From Bacteroidota bacterium (GTDB lineage: Bacteria > Bacteroidota > Bacteroidia > Chitinophagales > BACL12): a stretch of 64,000 bases of DNA. Positions 14,629-25,065 of this stretch are shown one piece after another (within the stretch, counting starts at the first letter, position 1; the number at the start of each line of letters is the position of its first letter). A model generated the notes under the pieces. The model saw only the letters and a list, made by a program, of their open reading frames with translations, searched no databases and was not told the origin of the DNA. The position numbers and the translations under genes were made by a program. Location of the stretch: contig JAKQVC010000223.1 in assembly GCA_029571985.1 (NCBI GenBank), positions 1 through 64,000 on the forward strand, given 5' to 3'.

Positions 14629-16029
14629 TTACAATTTTCCGACCATTTGCACTGGTACAACCCACTCATCAAATTGCTCTGGGGTGAGGTATCCCAATTC
14701 AACTGCTGTTTCTTTCAGGGTTTTATGTTCCTTGTGTGCTTTTTGTGCAATTTCGGCCGCTTTATAATAACCGATTTTAGTATTGAGTGCAGTCACCAGC
14801 ATCAGTGAATTATCCACGTGTTTCTTGATATTGCTTTCAATTGGTTCGATACCCACGGCGCATTTATCATTGAAAGACACACAAGCATCACCAATTAATC
14901 TGGCACTATGCAGGAAATTATAAATCATCAGTGGTTTAAACACGTTCAATTCGAAATGACCGGTTGCACCGCCGATATTAATAGCCACATCATTTCCCAT
15001 TACCTGGGCAGCAACCATGGATAAAGCCTCGCATTGTGTCGGATTAACTTTCCCCGGCATAATGGAGGAGCCCGGTTCATTATCCGGAATATGAATTTCA
15101 CCAATACCACTTCTTGGGCCGCTCGAAAGCATGCGAATATCATTGGCAATTTTCATTAAAGCTACAGCCAGTGTTTTCAAAGCGCCATGGGCTTCAACAA
15201 TGGCATCATGTGCAGCGAGCGCTTCAAATTTATTTTCAGCGGTTACAAAAGGTAACCCGGTAAGTTCCGCAATATTTTTTGCCACTAATACATCATATCC
15301 TTCAGGTGTATTAATACCTGTACCCACAGCGGTTCCACCCAATGCAAGCTCACTTAAATGGGCAAGTGTATTGCGCACAGCACGCAAGCCATGATCCAAC
15401 TGCGAAACATAGCCACTCATTTCCTGTCCTAAGGTAAGTGGTGTTGCATCCATGAAATGCGTGCGGCCAATTTTCACGATATGCATATATGCCTTAGATT
15501 TTTCGGCAAGTGTATTGCGCAATTTCTCGACACCGGGCAGGGTACACTCCATCAATATTTTGTAAGCCGCTATATGCATAGCAGTTGGGAATGTATCATT
15601 TGATGACTGCGATTTATTTACATCATCGTTCGGGTGAACTGATTTTTTTTCATCCATTAGACTTCCGCCCATAAGCACATGTGCACGATACGCCACCACC
15701 TCATTTACATTCATGTTGCTTTGTGTTCCGGAACCGGTTTGCCAAACTACCAGTGGAAACTGATCGTTGAGTTTACCTTCCAGAATTTCGTCGCACACCT
15801 TACCAATCATTTCAGCTTTATTGGCATCAAGAACGCCCAATTGATGATTCGTAAGGGCAGCTGCTTTTTTCAGATAGGCAAAGGCAGCCACAATTTCTTT
15901 TGGCATTTTATTGATATCCTGCGCAATAGGAAAATTCAGGATGGAACGTTGTGTTTGCGCTCCCCAGTATACATGAGCCGGTACTTCAACCGTGCCCATA
16001 GTGTCTTTTTCAATTCTAAAATTGCTCAT
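14629..16029 (-). CDS. fumC: fumarate hydratase class II
   Basis: This 466-residue protein interconverts fumarate and malate in the TCA cycle. It belongs to the fumarase/aspartase superfamily, with the signature [15 protein letters not shown] and substrate-site segments [28 protein letters not shown] and [16 protein letters not shown]. Length matches class II (about 465). It needs no iron-sulfur cluster. Argininosuccinate lyase and aspartase are relatives, but the [15 protein letters not shown] and HFELNVFKP segments fit fumarase. It lies downstream of frr with a 140-base gap. Confidence 0.96.
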   Translation of the reverse strand: MSNFRIEKDTMGTVEVPAHVYWGAQTQRSILNFPIAQDINKMPKEIVAAFAYLKKAAALTNHQLGVLDANKAEMIGKVCDEILEGKLNDQFPLVVWQTGSGTQSNMNVNEVVAYRAHVLMGGSLMDEKKSVHPNDDVNKSQSSNDTFPTAMHIAAYKILMECTLPGVEKLRNTLAEKSKAYMHIVKIGRTHFMDATPLTLGQEMSGYVSQLDHGLRAVRNTLAHLSELALGGTAVGTGINTPEGYDVLVAKNIAELTGLPFVTAENKFEALAAHDAIVEAHGALKTLAVALMKIANDIRMLSSGPRSGIGEIHIPDNEPGSSIMPGKVNPTQCEALSMVAAQVMGNDVAINIGGATGHFELNVFKPLMIYNFLHSARLIGDACVSFNDKCAVGIEPIESNIKKHVDNSLMLVTALNTKIGYYKAAEIAQKAHKEHKTLKETAVELGYLTPEQFDEWVVPVQMVGKL

Positions 16030-16169
16030 AGTATTGTATTTATTTTCTGCTGCAGGATTTTGTAGAAATAGTTGTTACCTGATGGCAGCATCACTCATTG
16101 TATCTATACTTCACCAAAACATCAGACGCTTACACAAATAATGCGAGCTCATTGCACATACCGACCGGG

Positions 16170-16736
16170 TTAAACCGTCAGGATTTCTGACTCTTTTTGA
16201 GCAAGGTGCTTATCTGTTTCGGCAATATATTTATCAGTTAATTTTTGAATGCGGTCTTCGCCATCTTTCGCCATGTCTTCTGCAAGTCCGGTTTTCTGAA
16301 GTTTTTTAATTTCCTCATTGGCGTCTTTACGATAATTGCGGATAGCGATTTTTGTTTGCTCGCCCATATGTTTAACCTGCTTGACTAAATCCTTACGGCG
16401 TTCTTCAGTTAAAGGAGGTAAAATAAGCCGGATGATTTCGCCATTATTTACAGGCGTCAAACCAATATTGGCGGCCAGGATAGCCTTTTCAATTTCAGCG
16501 AGCATTTTTTTATCCCAGGCCTGAATAGCGATGGTGCGAGCATCTGGGGTTGATAAATTCGCAACCTGATTCAACGGACTCAGTGCGCCATAATAATCAA
16601 CGCGAATGCCATCCAAAATCATCACATTCGCACGACCTGCGCGTACATGCGACAATTCCAGTTCCAGGTGTTTTATCGACTTTTGCATGTTTTCCTGGGT
16701 CATGTCGACCACTAATCCTAAATCATCTTCGTGCAT
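16170..16736 (-). CDS. frr: ribosome recycling factor
   Basis: This 188-residue protein splits post-termination ribosomes together with EF-G. The family core is clear: LSHVRAGRANVMILDGIRV near the N-terminus, LPPLTEERRKDLVKQVK, and the long three-helix bundle with IAIRNYRKDANEEIKKLQK. The N-terminus is a little longer than usual, and Met12 is an alternative start. It follows pyrH by 29 bases on the same strand, the conserved pyrH-frr pairing. Confidence 0.96.
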   Translation of the reverse strand: MHEDDLGLVVDMTQENMQKSIKHLELELSHVRAGRANVMILDGIRVDYYGALSPLNQVANLSTPDARTIAIQAWDKKMLAEIEKAILAANIGLTPVNNGEIIRLILPPLTEERRKDLVKQVKHMGEQTKIAIRNYRKDANEEIKKLQKTGLAEDMAKDGEDRIQKLTDKYIAETDKHLAQKESEILTV

Positions 16737-16765
16737 AGCTGAAAATTTATTGCGTTTTAAAAGGT

Positions 16766-17479
16766 TTAATTTTTCACGAGTGTGCCAACTTGTTCACCGC
16801 TGATTAATTTGGCCAGATTATCCTGTTTGTTCATATCAAATACGATAATCGGGAGATTATTTTCGGCACATAATGTAAATGCCGTCATATCCATAACATT
16901 CAGATTTTTAGCAATCGCCTCTCTGAAGGTGATTGATTCATATTTGGTGGCGGTGGGATCTTTTTCGGGGTCGGCAGTATACACACCATCTACACGGGTG
17001 CCTTTTAAAATAACGTCTGCCTCCACTTCAATCGCACGCAAACTGGCGGCAGTGTCGGTAGTGAAATACGGGTTACCGGTTCCTGCGCCGAAAATCACGA
17101 TACGACCTTTCTCCAGGTGTCTGATGGCGCGGCGGCGAATATAAGGTTCGCAGATTTGCTCCATTTTGATGGCACTGAGCATACGCGTATATAAACCGAT
17201 GTTTTCAAGCGCGCTTTGGAGGGCCATTCCGTTTATTACTGTTGCCAGCATGCCCATATAATCGCCCTGTGCACGATCGATACCGCTTCCAACGCCACTC
17301 ATGCCGCGGAAAATGTTACCACCGCCAATCACAATGGCGATTTGCACGCCGGCGTCAGCGGCTTGCTTAACTTCCAATGCATATTGGTGGAGACGGGCCG
17401 GATCAATGCCATATTGCTGATCACCCATAAGAGCTTCTCCTGATAATTTCAGAAGGATTCGTTTGTAGGCAGGAGTCAT
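16766..17479 (-). CDS. pyrH: UMP kinase
   Basis: This 237-residue amino acid kinase fold protein phosphorylates UMP to UDP in pyrimidine synthesis. It has the ATP-site motif [11 protein letters not shown], the loop [28 protein letters not shown] and [11 protein letters not shown]. The ATG at 17479 is chosen over GTG and TTG codons upstream because a TATCTTTG promoter element ends seven bases before it. It heads a short operon with frr. Confidence 0.95.
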   Translation of the reverse strand: MTPAYKRILLKLSGEALMGDQQYGIDPARLHQYALEVKQAADAGVQIAIVIGGGNIFRGMSGVGSGIDRAQGDYMGMLATVINGMALQSALENIGLYTRMLSAIKMEQICEPYIRRRAIRHLEKGRIVIFGAGTGNPYFTTDTAASLRAIEVEADVILKGTRVDGVYTADPEKDPTATKYESITFREAIAKNLNVMDMTAFTLCAENNLPIIVFDMNKQDNLAKLISGEQVGTLVKN

Positions 17480-17485
17480 CACCCG

Positions 17486-17493
17486 CAAAGATA
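17486..17493 (-). promoter_or_regulatory. TAnnTTTG promoter element of pyrH
   Basis: TATCTTTG on the minus strand, placed so close to the ATG at 17479 that the predicted start of transcription falls at or beside the start codon. Confidence 0.45.
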
Positions 17494-17572
17494 AAACTTA
17501 GCGGGCAGAGGATACAGAAAAATGCCGATAAAACCTGAATATCCACTTTTAAGCGGCCTGCCGTTTCAGCGC

Positions 17573-18451
17573 CTACTTATCTTTACTACCGGCCGGATAT
17601 ATCGCCTGGTGGGTGAAATCCTTAGGGAAGTTTTCATCCCCCGGAAAACCTAACTCAATATCTCTGCCTGAATGTGGGATATAATTGGTGTGAAAGATAT
17701 AATCCCAAATACTCAAACTGATACCAAAATTAATTCCACGCGGGTATGCTGCAGGAATATCTTTTGCGTGATGCCAGATATGCATTTGCGGATTGTTGAG
17801 TATATACTTCAAAGGGCCAAGTGGCAAATTGATATTGGCATGATTGAAATGGCCAATTACCAAAGCAATCAAATTTGCTAAAATGTAATCGTTGATGCCA
17901 AATCCCAGCATGGCTAACGGAATATACTGGATGGAGCGATACACAACATTTTCCATCCAATGGAAACGCAAATGCGCTGCAAAACCCATTTGCTTTACAC
18001 TGTGATGCACTTTATGGTATTGCCATAATTTTTCATTGGCATGCAAGAGGCGATGCACATTCCATTGAATAAAATCTTTCAGAATAAATGCAAAGGTGAT
18101 TTTCAACCAAAAGGGCAATGCATTTATTTCAATAGCAAGACCGTTTTTCAAACCGACCAATCCCAACAGCTGATTAAACAGCTCAACAACCACATTACTT
18201 ACAGCAAAAAAACCGACTAATGAAAACAGGAAGAAATTGAAAAACATGTAGAAAGCATCCAGCCAGAAATCTTCACGAATGCGGGGCTGATTTTTGCGCC
18301 AGGGAAATGCCATTTCCAGGAACCACACAACCAAACTGATTCCAATCAGCCAATAAAAATAATTATTCCAACCCGGGTTCAGAATAGCGTGACGCAGGTA
18401 GTTCCAGTAACTCCCGAATGACTGAATAAAAATTTCCCAATAGTGTTGCAT
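17573..18451 (-). CDS. sterol desaturase / fatty acid hydroxylase family membrane protein
   Basis: This 292-residue protein has about four to five membrane helices and the di-iron histidine clusters of the family: HRLLHANE, HKVHHSVKQ, HFNHAN and HIWHHAKD. Such enzymes hydroxylate or desaturate lipids, sterols or carotenoids using oxygen. The substrate is not readable. The ATG at 18451 is used; the TTG at 18472 lies inside the promoter region, where CAAAAGTA (18475-18482) is a TACTTTTG element. A second, larger member of this superfamily is at 34169-35416. Confidence 0.85.
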   Translation of the reverse strand: MQHYWEIFIQSFGSYWNYLRHAILNPGWNNYFYWLIGISLVVWFLEMAFPWRKNQPRIREDFWLDAFYMFFNFFLFSLVGFFAVSNVVVELFNQLLGLVGLKNGLAIEINALPFWLKITFAFILKDFIQWNVHRLLHANEKLWQYHKVHHSVKQMGFAAHLRFHWMENVVYRSIQYIPLAMLGFGINDYILANLIALVIGHFNHANINLPLGPLKYILNNPQMHIWHHAKDIPAAYPRGINFGISLSIWDYIFHTNYIPHSGRDIELGFPGDENFPKDFTHQAIYPAGSKDK

Positions 18452-18529
18452 ACTGATGCGCTTAAAATGCAAAGCAAAAGTAGGATGGTTTTCGGGCTAT
18501 TCTGGTGACAATTCTCACGCTGGAGCAAA

Positions 18530-19048
18530 TCAATACACCTTTTCACCTTTTGAGAGCCATATAGCCCAGCTTTTAGAATAGGCGTGCACTTTTTTAGTTG
18601 GCGCACCGGTGTCATCCACCACAGGCTTATCCGTATTTACCCATTCAAATATGCCGCCATACATATTGGACACCTGTGTATATCCTGCTTTGCGAAGTTG
18701 CTCAGTAATCTTCTCGCTTCTATATCCAACACTACAATATACAATTACAGGTGTGTCTTTTGGTATATGGCTCACCCGGTCTAAGGTAAAATCATCATAT
18801 CCCACCCAGGTAGCGTCAGCAATGTGGCTTACGGTATATTCAGGTTTTTCGCGTGCATCGAGAAGCACAGCGTTACTATCTGCAGCTGCCTGGTTAACAT
18901 CTATTTCGGGAACACTATGCGCCAGCAGTGTAGACAGCACATGATCAAATGCATTATTTTCTACATGCGCCTGAGCTCGTGTTTTCTGCACGATCACAAT
19001 CAAAGCAATACAAATGGCTACTGCAAGAATAATTGTTTTCGGTGTCAT
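18530..19048 (-). CDS. membrane-anchored rhodanese-like protein
   Basis: This 172-residue protein has one N-terminal helix (about residues 3-20) and then a periplasmic rhodanese domain. The active-site loop is VYCSVGYRSEK, with the catalytic Cys present. The DAREKPEYTVSHI segment is the CH2A-like motif. The family moves sulfane sulfur or serves as a carrier. A GTG at 19066 is an alternative start. It lies 31 bases downstream of the TauE-type exporter on the same strand, which suggests a joint job in handling sulfur compounds. Confidence 0.85.
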   Translation of the reverse strand: MTPKTIILAVAICIALIVIVQKTRAQAHVENNAFDHVLSTLLAHSVPEIDVNQAAADSNAVLLDAREKPEYTVSHIADATWVGYDDFTLDRVSHIPKDTPVIVYCSVGYRSEKITEQLRKAGYTQVSNMYGGIFEWVNTDKPVVDDTGAPTKKVHAYSKSWAIWLSKGEKVY

Positions 19049-19079
19049 GTATTTTAAGATTTTCACCTGATATATAACG

Positions 19080-19883
19080 TCAGATATGTAAAATTAATTC
19101 CTCAAATAAAATGAGCAATCCCATCGCCAGCACAAACCATCCGAAGGCACCTTTCAGCTTTTGAGCCGGTAAAAATTTGCTGAGGTATCCACCCAACAAA
19201 ATACCAGCTATGGTCAGCGAAGTAAAGATAGCGAGAAAGCCCCATTCGAGGGGTTGGCCGCTCTGCACATCGCCCAGAAAGCCAACTAACGATTTAATGG
19301 CGATTATCAATAAGGAAGTGCCAACGGCGATGCGCATGGGCAATTTGGCAAACAAAACAAGAGCCGGAATGATGAGAAATCCGCCTCCGGCGCCAACTAA
19401 CCCCGTCACAACTCCGACAACCGCACCTTCCGTAAAAATCATCGGGTAATTATATCGCTCATCAACACCTTCGGACCGTTCAGGTGTTTTACGGTTGCGA
19501 ATCATACTAATGGCCGCTAATATCATGATGATGGAGAACAATATGAGTAATGCCAGATTTTTATCAATTGCTCTCGAACCAATTGTGCCCAGGTTGTCCG
19601 GAATTAAATTGAGTAAATAAGCACGGGTTAGGTAAACGGTAATTAAACTGGGAATACTGAAAACAATCGCCGCTTTATAGTTAATGGTTTTGCGTTTCAT
19701 ATTCGGGATGGCACCGGCCAATGCAGTTGTGCCCACAATAAATAAGGAATAGGCTGTGCCCAATTCAGCTTCGACACCAAATACATAATAGAGCACCGGC
19801 AAGGTGAGAATACTACCGCCTGCGCCAAACAGACCAAGGGTGACCCCAATTACCATTGCCAGAAAATAGCCCAAAACTTCCAT
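19080..19883 (-). CDS. TauE/SafE (TSUP) family membrane exporter
   Basis: This 267-residue protein has seven to eight membrane helices and the two family repeats, marked by LGLFGAGGSILTLPVL near the start and TGLVGAGGGFLIIPALV in the second half. The family exports sulfite, sulfoacetate or related anions, or imports sulfur compounds. The ATG at 19883 sits seven bases after TACCTTTG (19890-19897), so the TTG upstream is rejected. It pairs with the rhodanese gene downstream. Confidence 0.88.
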   Translation of the reverse strand: MEVLGYFLAMVIGVTLGLFGAGGSILTLPVLYYVFGVEAELGTAYSLFIVGTTALAGAIPNMKRKTINYKAAIVFSIPSLITVYLTRAYLLNLIPDNLGTIGSRAIDKNLALLILFSIIMILAAISMIRNRKTPERSEGVDERYNYPMIFTEGAVVGVVTGLVGAGGGFLIIPALVLFAKLPMRIAVGTSLLIIAIKSLVGFLGDVQSGQPLEWGFLAIFTSLTIAGILLGGYLSKFLPAQKLKGAFGWFVLAMGLLILFEELILHI

Positions 19884-19889
19884 GAGGTG

Positions 19890-19897
19890 CAAAGGTA
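19890..19897 (-). promoter_or_regulatory. TAnnTTTG promoter element of the TauE-rhodanese pair
   Basis: TACCTTTG on the minus strand, seven bases before the ATG. Confidence 0.45.
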
Positions 19898-19942
19898 GTT
19901 GTGTTTTTTACAATTCAGTGTAATGGTTGTCACAAAACAAAC

Positions 19943-19974
19943 AACCCCTGCTGTCAAGTCAGACAACAGGGGTT
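19943..19974 (-). terminator. hairpin terminator after the POT genes
   Basis: AACCCCTG (19943-19950) pairs with CAGGGGTT (19967-19974), with further inner pairing TGTC/GACA. It lies 22 bases past the stop at 19996. The T run is short. Confidence 0.5.
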
Positions 19975-19995
19975 GATCAGATTAAAGCAACACGA

Positions 19996-21486
19996 TTATT
20001 TTGTTGAGCCCATTAATTTTTTAATTACAGGCGACAAAGCTAATAACACCACGCCGGCAACAATCGCATAAATGGCTAATTGCTGATACCCGTTGGTATA
20101 TGAAATAAGTTTATCCATGGCGGTTGCATTTTCGTCGGCAGTACTCATACCTGCGCCTAATAATCCGGCAACATATTGGCCATAAGCACTGGCGAGGAAC
20201 CACATACCCATCATCAAACCCTGCATGGGTGCAGGAGATAATTTTGTCATCAACGACAATCCGATTGGCGACAAACACAATTCACCAAAAGTGATGATGA
20301 AATAACCGAGCGTAAATATTTCTAAGGAAGTTAAACCATTGCTATCTGCAAACTTAATAGTAGAATAAAATACGAAGAATGCAACTGCCAATAGCAAGAA
20401 TCCTAATCCAAATTTTACACTGGCGGATGGTTCTTTTTTTCGTTTAGCTAACCATATCCACAACATACCCAATGGTGCTGCAAATAAGATGACGAAAACC
20501 GAGTTGGCGGTATTATTCACCACATTCGGGTCGATGCCTTTTATACCAAATAATGAATCATGTAAATTGTTGTAAGCAAACAGGGCTAATGATCCACCGC
20601 TTTGTTCGAAAAAGGCCCAAAAGAAAATAGAAAACACAATAAACATAAGGGCCGCAATTAATTTCTTGCGTTCCTCTACGGAATATTTCGTCATTTCATA
20701 AAACACATATAATAAAGCAGCAGGACCAACCACATACATAACCATATCGGTGTAGTTGCTGTTTTTTACTAAAATCAAAATGAGTGGTAAACTCAACAAT
20801 GAACCGATGTAAGTGGCAATTTCCAACATACGGGCACGTGATACAGAACCGAGTTCTTTGATAGGTGCAAATCCAATGGGACCCATACTATGCTGGGTAA
20901 AATAAAAGGTTACCAGGCTTATAGACATTACCACACCAACCAGAGCAAATGCCAGGCTCCATGACACGTGTAAACCCACCCAAACCATCAGCAAACCACC
21001 TAAGGTTGCACCGAGGTTGATACCGGCATAAAACAAGCTAAATCCTGCATCGCGTCTGGTGTCGCCATCTTTATATAACTGCCCAACCATACTGGAAATA
21101 TTTGGTTTAAAGAAACCTGTTCCAACAATAGAAAAGCAAATACCAATATAAAAGAATTGTTCGGGCGATACAGCGATGATAAATCCACCGGCCACCATCA
21201 GCAGCGCACCCCAGAAAAGTGATTTTCTGAATCCCAAAATTTTATCGGCAAATAAACCACCAATAAAAGTAAAGGCATATACGAAAGCCTGAATGGCGCC
21301 GTATTGAAGGTTTGCCGCTTTATCTGTAAGACCGAGCTGGCTGGCCATAAATACGGTGAGCATTCCGCGCATACCATAGAAGCAGAAACGCTCCCACATT
21401 TCTACAGTAAAAAGAGACCATAATTGTTTGGGATATTTCCCGCTGAAATTCTGAATCTCTTCGAGGGTGAGGGTTTGTTTTGACAT
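19996..21486 (-). CDS. POT/PTR family peptide transporter
   Basis: This 496-residue major facilitator protein carries the POT signature EMWERFCFYGMRGML, a variant of ExxERFxYY, and a second family block GFFKPNISSMVGQLY. About 12 to 14 membrane helices are present. The family imports di- and tripeptides with protons. It is the second of two adjacent POT genes, 26 bases after the first. The two proteins differ a good deal, so they may prefer different peptides. Confidence 0.93.
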   Translation of the reverse strand: MSKQTLTLEEIQNFSGKYPKQLWSLFTVEMWERFCFYGMRGMLTVFMASQLGLTDKAANLQYGAIQAFVYAFTFIGGLFADKILGFRKSLFWGALLMVAGGFIIAVSPEQFFYIGICFSIVGTGFFKPNISSMVGQLYKDGDTRRDAGFSLFYAGINLGATLGGLLMVWVGLHVSWSLAFALVGVVMSISLVTFYFTQHSMGPIGFAPIKELGSVSRARMLEIATYIGSLLSLPLILILVKNSNYTDMVMYVVGPAALLYVFYEMTKYSVEERKKLIAALMFIVFSIFFWAFFEQSGGSLALFAYNNLHDSLFGIKGIDPNVVNNTANSVFVILFAAPLGMLWIWLAKRKKEPSASVKFGLGFLLLAVAFFVFYSTIKFADSNGLTSLEIFTLGYFIITFGELCLSPIGLSLMTKLSPAPMQGLMMGMWFLASAYGQYVAGLLGAGMSTADENATAMDKLISYTNGYQQLAIYAIVAGVVLLALSPVIKKLMGSTK

Positions 21487-21512
21487 ATACTTGATTTGTT
21501 CTGATACTATTT

Positions 21513-23222
21513 TTAATTAACTCCTTTTTCGCGCATGACTCTATTCAGCCATTTTAACAAGGTAAACAACAGGACAGCTGCAATCATCACCAATACGAAG
21601 TTGGTAAAGAAAAATCCTGCTTTGTTATCGGTGCCTTCAAAATTGCTGGATAAAATACCGGCGAGTTTATTTCCTACTGATGTTGAAAGGAAGAAACCAC
21701 CCATCATTAATGCTGTTAGTCGCGGTGGTGATAATTTACTCACAAGCGAAAGTCCCATAGGTGATAAACAGAGTTCACCAATGGTAATTACACCATAAGT
21801 AGCAATTAACCACAAGCTGCTGGCTTTTTCATCATGAATATTCACTGAATTAACTGCTGCCACCATAACTAATGCACTTAAGGCTGTAATAACTAAACCA
21901 ATTGCAATTTTTGTTGGTGTAGTCGGCTCCTTTTTACGACGACGGAGAAACCCAAAAAATCCAACTACTATAGGTGTTAATACAACCACCCAAAACGGAT
22001 TTATAGATTGAAACAATTCTGTTGAATACAACAATAAACTGCCGCCTTGTTGTGGCCGCTGGTCGTCAGGGAGGTTTTCAAAATATTTGTGTGAGGCCGT
22101 GCGAATAGCAATTTCCTCACTTACAGTCTTAGCAGCATCTTTATTTCCTGCTTCTGTAAATTGGGAGCGAACGCCATCCAGGCTATCAATATATTTTTTA
22201 AAGGTTGCTTCATCATATGACACGGAAGGGTGATAATTCACTTCCTGCGCCATACCTGAATTTTCAGCTACCTGGGCAATGCCGCTTTGCATTTCGCGAT
22301 GTGTATATTCTTCAGCCCAAACTGTTAACGCATCACCATTCTGGTGAAACACAGCCCAAAAAATGACAATACAGGCATACACACTTAATAAAGCTGCGAT
22401 TGGTCCCCGATCTTCCTTATCCGATTTAAGCATGATATAAACAAAGAATAAAACAACAGGAACGCAACCGAATAAAAAGGCATCATTGGTATCTGTGCCG
22501 AAAATATTTCCGGGAATAATATAGCCCAAAACGCCAAATGCAAACATGGGCAATAATACCGAAGCTAAAATTTTTCCGGTAGACATATCGCCGGGTTTTA
22601 CAGGCTTCAAAACGTCGGCTTCTTTTACATGCCTGGTTCCTCCTGCAAACACCATCAGCCCGATAATCATACCGATACCAGCTGCGGCAAAGGCATAACC
22701 CCAACCGTAGTTAATACGCATATAAGCAGCCACGAAATTGCAAATAAAAGCACCTACGTTAATACCCATATAAAAGATGTTATAACCCGCATCTTTGTTA
22801 TCGCGATAACGGTCATCATTATATAAGTTTCCAACTAACGTACTGATGTTTGGTTTGAAAAAGCCATTACCTAAAATGATGAGCAGTAAGCTGACATAAA
22901 AGGCAGTTTCATTGTGAATGGAAAGGCCCAGATAACCGGCGGCCATCAAACTTCCACCCAAAAAAATTGACCGACGATATCCCAATATCCTGTCGGCCAG
23001 CAAACCACCAATAAACGGCGTCAAATACACCAATCCGATATAGGTTCCATACACATCAGACTTTTTCTGTCCACTGAAACCCATACCACCGTTTTCCCAT
23101 GCATCAATCATGTAGAGGGAAAAAATACCGAGCATCAGGTAGTACCCGAATCGCTCCCACATTTCTGTGAAAAAGAGCACGTAGAGCCCTTTAGGATGTT
23201 TAGCTGTTGACGTTGTATTCAT
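21513..23222 (-). CDS. POT/PTR family peptide transporter with a large soluble loop
   Basis: This 569-residue POT protein has the canonical EMWERFGYYLMLGI signature and GNGFFKPNISTLVGNLY. Between central membrane helices, at about residues 320-405, it has a hydrophilic insertion of roughly 85 residues (for example DSLDGVRSQFTEAGNKDAAK) that the neighbouring paralogue lacks. Such loops occur in Bacteroidota members; the role is unknown. It heads the pair. A TATCTTTA element lies at 23247-23254 on the minus strand. Confidence 0.93.
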   Translation of the reverse strand: MNTTSTAKHPKGLYVLFFTEMWERFGYYLMLGIFSLYMIDAWENGGMGFSGQKKSDVYGTYIGLVYLTPFIGGLLADRILGYRRSIFLGGSLMAAGYLGLSIHNETAFYVSLLLIILGNGFFKPNISTLVGNLYNDDRYRDNKDAGYNIFYMGINVGAFICNFVAAYMRINYGWGYAFAAAGIGMIIGLMVFAGGTRHVKEADVLKPVKPGDMSTGKILASVLLPMFAFGVLGYIIPGNIFGTDTNDAFLFGCVPVVLFFVYIMLKSDKEDRGPIAALLSVYACIVIFWAVFHQNGDALTVWAEEYTHREMQSGIAQVAENSGMAQEVNYHPSVSYDEATFKKYIDSLDGVRSQFTEAGNKDAAKTVSEEIAIRTASHKYFENLPDDQRPQQGGSLLLYSTELFQSINPFWVVVLTPIVVGFFGFLRRRKKEPTTPTKIAIGLVITALSALVMVAAVNSVNIHDEKASSLWLIATYGVITIGELCLSPMGLSLVSKLSPPRLTALMMGGFFLSTSVGNKLAGILSSNFEGTDNKAGFFFTNFVLVMIAAVLLFTLLKWLNRVMREKGVN

Positions 23223-23304
23223 GAATATACCAGGTTATTTGGTCGCTAAAGATATAAAGGTTTTGCAAAGCGCCAAGTGCCCCTGAACTTCCTGAAATCC
23301 AAAA

Positions 23305-24981
23305 CTATGCCGCTTTTTGCGGGTTCAGCCTGCTGTGTCGTCGGCCATAGGCAAAATAGACCACCAGGCCTATCGCAAACCAAACAAAGAACCACAGCCA
23401 GTTTCGGGCTGTCATACCCGTGAGCAGGTAGCTACAGGTAACCAGGCCCATCAACGGAATTAATGACCAATTTTTGATAAAAGCGAATACGGCCAGCGTC
23501 ACACACAGCAGCCAGAAGATGATGGTTGTGACATGGGCGGTAACCAAGGCCGGGTCGCTGAAGTCAAACAGGTTGGGAAAATATTGCTGTGTGGCAGGCG
23601 TCACGGATAAGATGACAATTGCCAAGGCCAAAATACCCGGAAACACGAGTCTGGCATTTATGTATGGCAAATGAAATTTTCCTTTTTCTTTCGGGCGTCG
23701 CGGGATTAATAAAATACCGCCGCACACCAGAACAAAGGCAAATAAAGTTGCGATACTAGTAAAGTCCAATACAAAGGTTTCGTCTGTAAACAGAATCGGG
23801 ATACCCACTACCAGGCCGGTAACAATAGTACTGAAACCGGGTGTTTTATATTTTGGGTGAATCTCTTCGAATTTTTTCGGCAACAAACCATCGCGACTCA
23901 TGCTCATCCATATACGGGGTTGTCCCATCTGGAAAACTAAAATCACACTGGTCATGGCTGCAACAGCCGCAATAGAAATAATTGCTTCCATCCAGCCCAC
24001 ATCATGCATTTTAAATACTTCAGCTAAAGGATCACCCACAGCTAAATCTTTATAATAGGCCATTCCGGTTAATACGAGTGATAAAATGATATACACGATG
24101 GTGCAGATTACCAGCGAATAAATCATACCACGTGGTAAATCGCGTTGTGGATTTTTTGCTTCTTCTGCCATGGTACTAACCGCATCAAATCCGATATAGG
24201 CAAAAAACACAGCTGCCACACCAGCCATCACTCCTCCAAAACCGTTAGGCATAAAGCTCCTTTCGCCTAGATCATTTATGGGCGTCCAGTTGTCAATATC
24301 GATATAAAATATGCCGACAGCAATAACAAGTACGATGATACTGAGCTTCACCATAACCATGAGATTGCTCACATTTTTACTTTCCTGCACACCCACATAA
24401 ACTAGCCAGGTAATTAAAAAATTAATGAGCAAAGCCGGTAAATCAAAAATGATATGCAATCCGCCAATAACCGGCGCCTGGGTCCAAGCATCACCCAATT
24501 CAGCATGTGCTGCGCGATAGTTAGTTGTTGTCCAGGAAGGCATATGCACGCCTATCAGATTAAGTAAATTTTCGAAATAATCGCTCCAGGCAAATGCCAC
24601 ATAAATGTTGCCGATAGAATATTCCATTAAGAGCGCCCATCCGATAATCCATGCTATAATTTCACCAAAGGAGGTATAAGCATAGGTATATGCACTACCT
24701 GCAACCGGAATGCGGGATGCGAACTCGGCATAACACATCGCAGTAAATCCGCAGGCTACACCGCACAGCATGAATAAAATGATTACGCCCGGACCGCCGC
24801 TTGCACAGGCAGAGCCCATACTGCTGAAGCTGCCGGCGCCTATGATGGCTGCAATTCCAAAGAAGGTTAGGTCGCGAACCGACAAGGTGCGTTTAAGTCC
24901 GCTGCCGTGCGAAATATCATCAGCCACATCGGCATTTGCCAGCACGCTGCTTATGCTTTTTCGTCTGAATAGTTCTCTCAT
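23305..24981 (-). CDS. APC-family amino acid permease
   Basis: This 558-residue transporter has 12 to 14 helices. The first helix carries the APC hallmark FFGIAAIIGAGSFSSMGSAC, and PVAGSAYTYAYTSFGE follows. The segment FFAYIGFDAVSTMAEEAKNP is typical of the cationic amino acid transporter (YfnA/CAT) branch. It should import amino acids across the inner membrane by antiport or proton symport. It stands apart from the POT genes by about 80 bases on the same strand; together they suggest peptide-based nutrition. Confidence 0.92.
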   Translation of the reverse strand: MRELFRRKSISSVLANADVADDISHGSGLKRTLSVRDLTFFGIAAIIGAGSFSSMGSACASGGPGVIILFMLCGVACGFTAMCYAEFASRIPVAGSAYTYAYTSFGEIIAWIIGWALLMEYSIGNIYVAFAWSDYFENLLNLIGVHMPSWTTTNYRAAHAELGDAWTQAPVIGGLHIIFDLPALLINFLITWLVYVGVQESKNVSNLMVMVKLSIIVLVIAVGIFYIDIDNWTPINDLGERSFMPNGFGGVMAGVAAVFFAYIGFDAVSTMAEEAKNPQRDLPRGMIYSLVICTIVYIILSLVLTGMAYYKDLAVGDPLAEVFKMHDVGWMEAIISIAAVAAMTSVILVFQMGQPRIWMSMSRDGLLPKKFEEIHPKYKTPGFSTIVTGLVVGIPILFTDETFVLDFTSIATLFAFVLVCGGILLIPRRPKEKGKFHLPYINARLVFPGILALAIVILSVTPATQQYFPNLFDFSDPALVTAHVTTIIFWLLCVTLAVFAFIKNWSLIPLMGLVTCSYLLTGMTARNWLWFFVWFAIGLVVYFAYGRRHSRLNPQKAA

Positions 24982-25053
24982 TCGGATAATGGTTGTTGAG
25001 GCCGAAAGTAGGGGCTTTTGATGGAATAACCAAAGCAGGCGACAGGTGTTTCT

Positions 25054-25061
25054 TACCTTTG
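25054..25061 (+). promoter_or_regulatory. TAnnTTTG promoter element of trmB
   Basis: TACCTTTG ends four bases before the GTG start at 25066. Confidence 0.45.
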
Positions 25062-25065
25062 CAGG

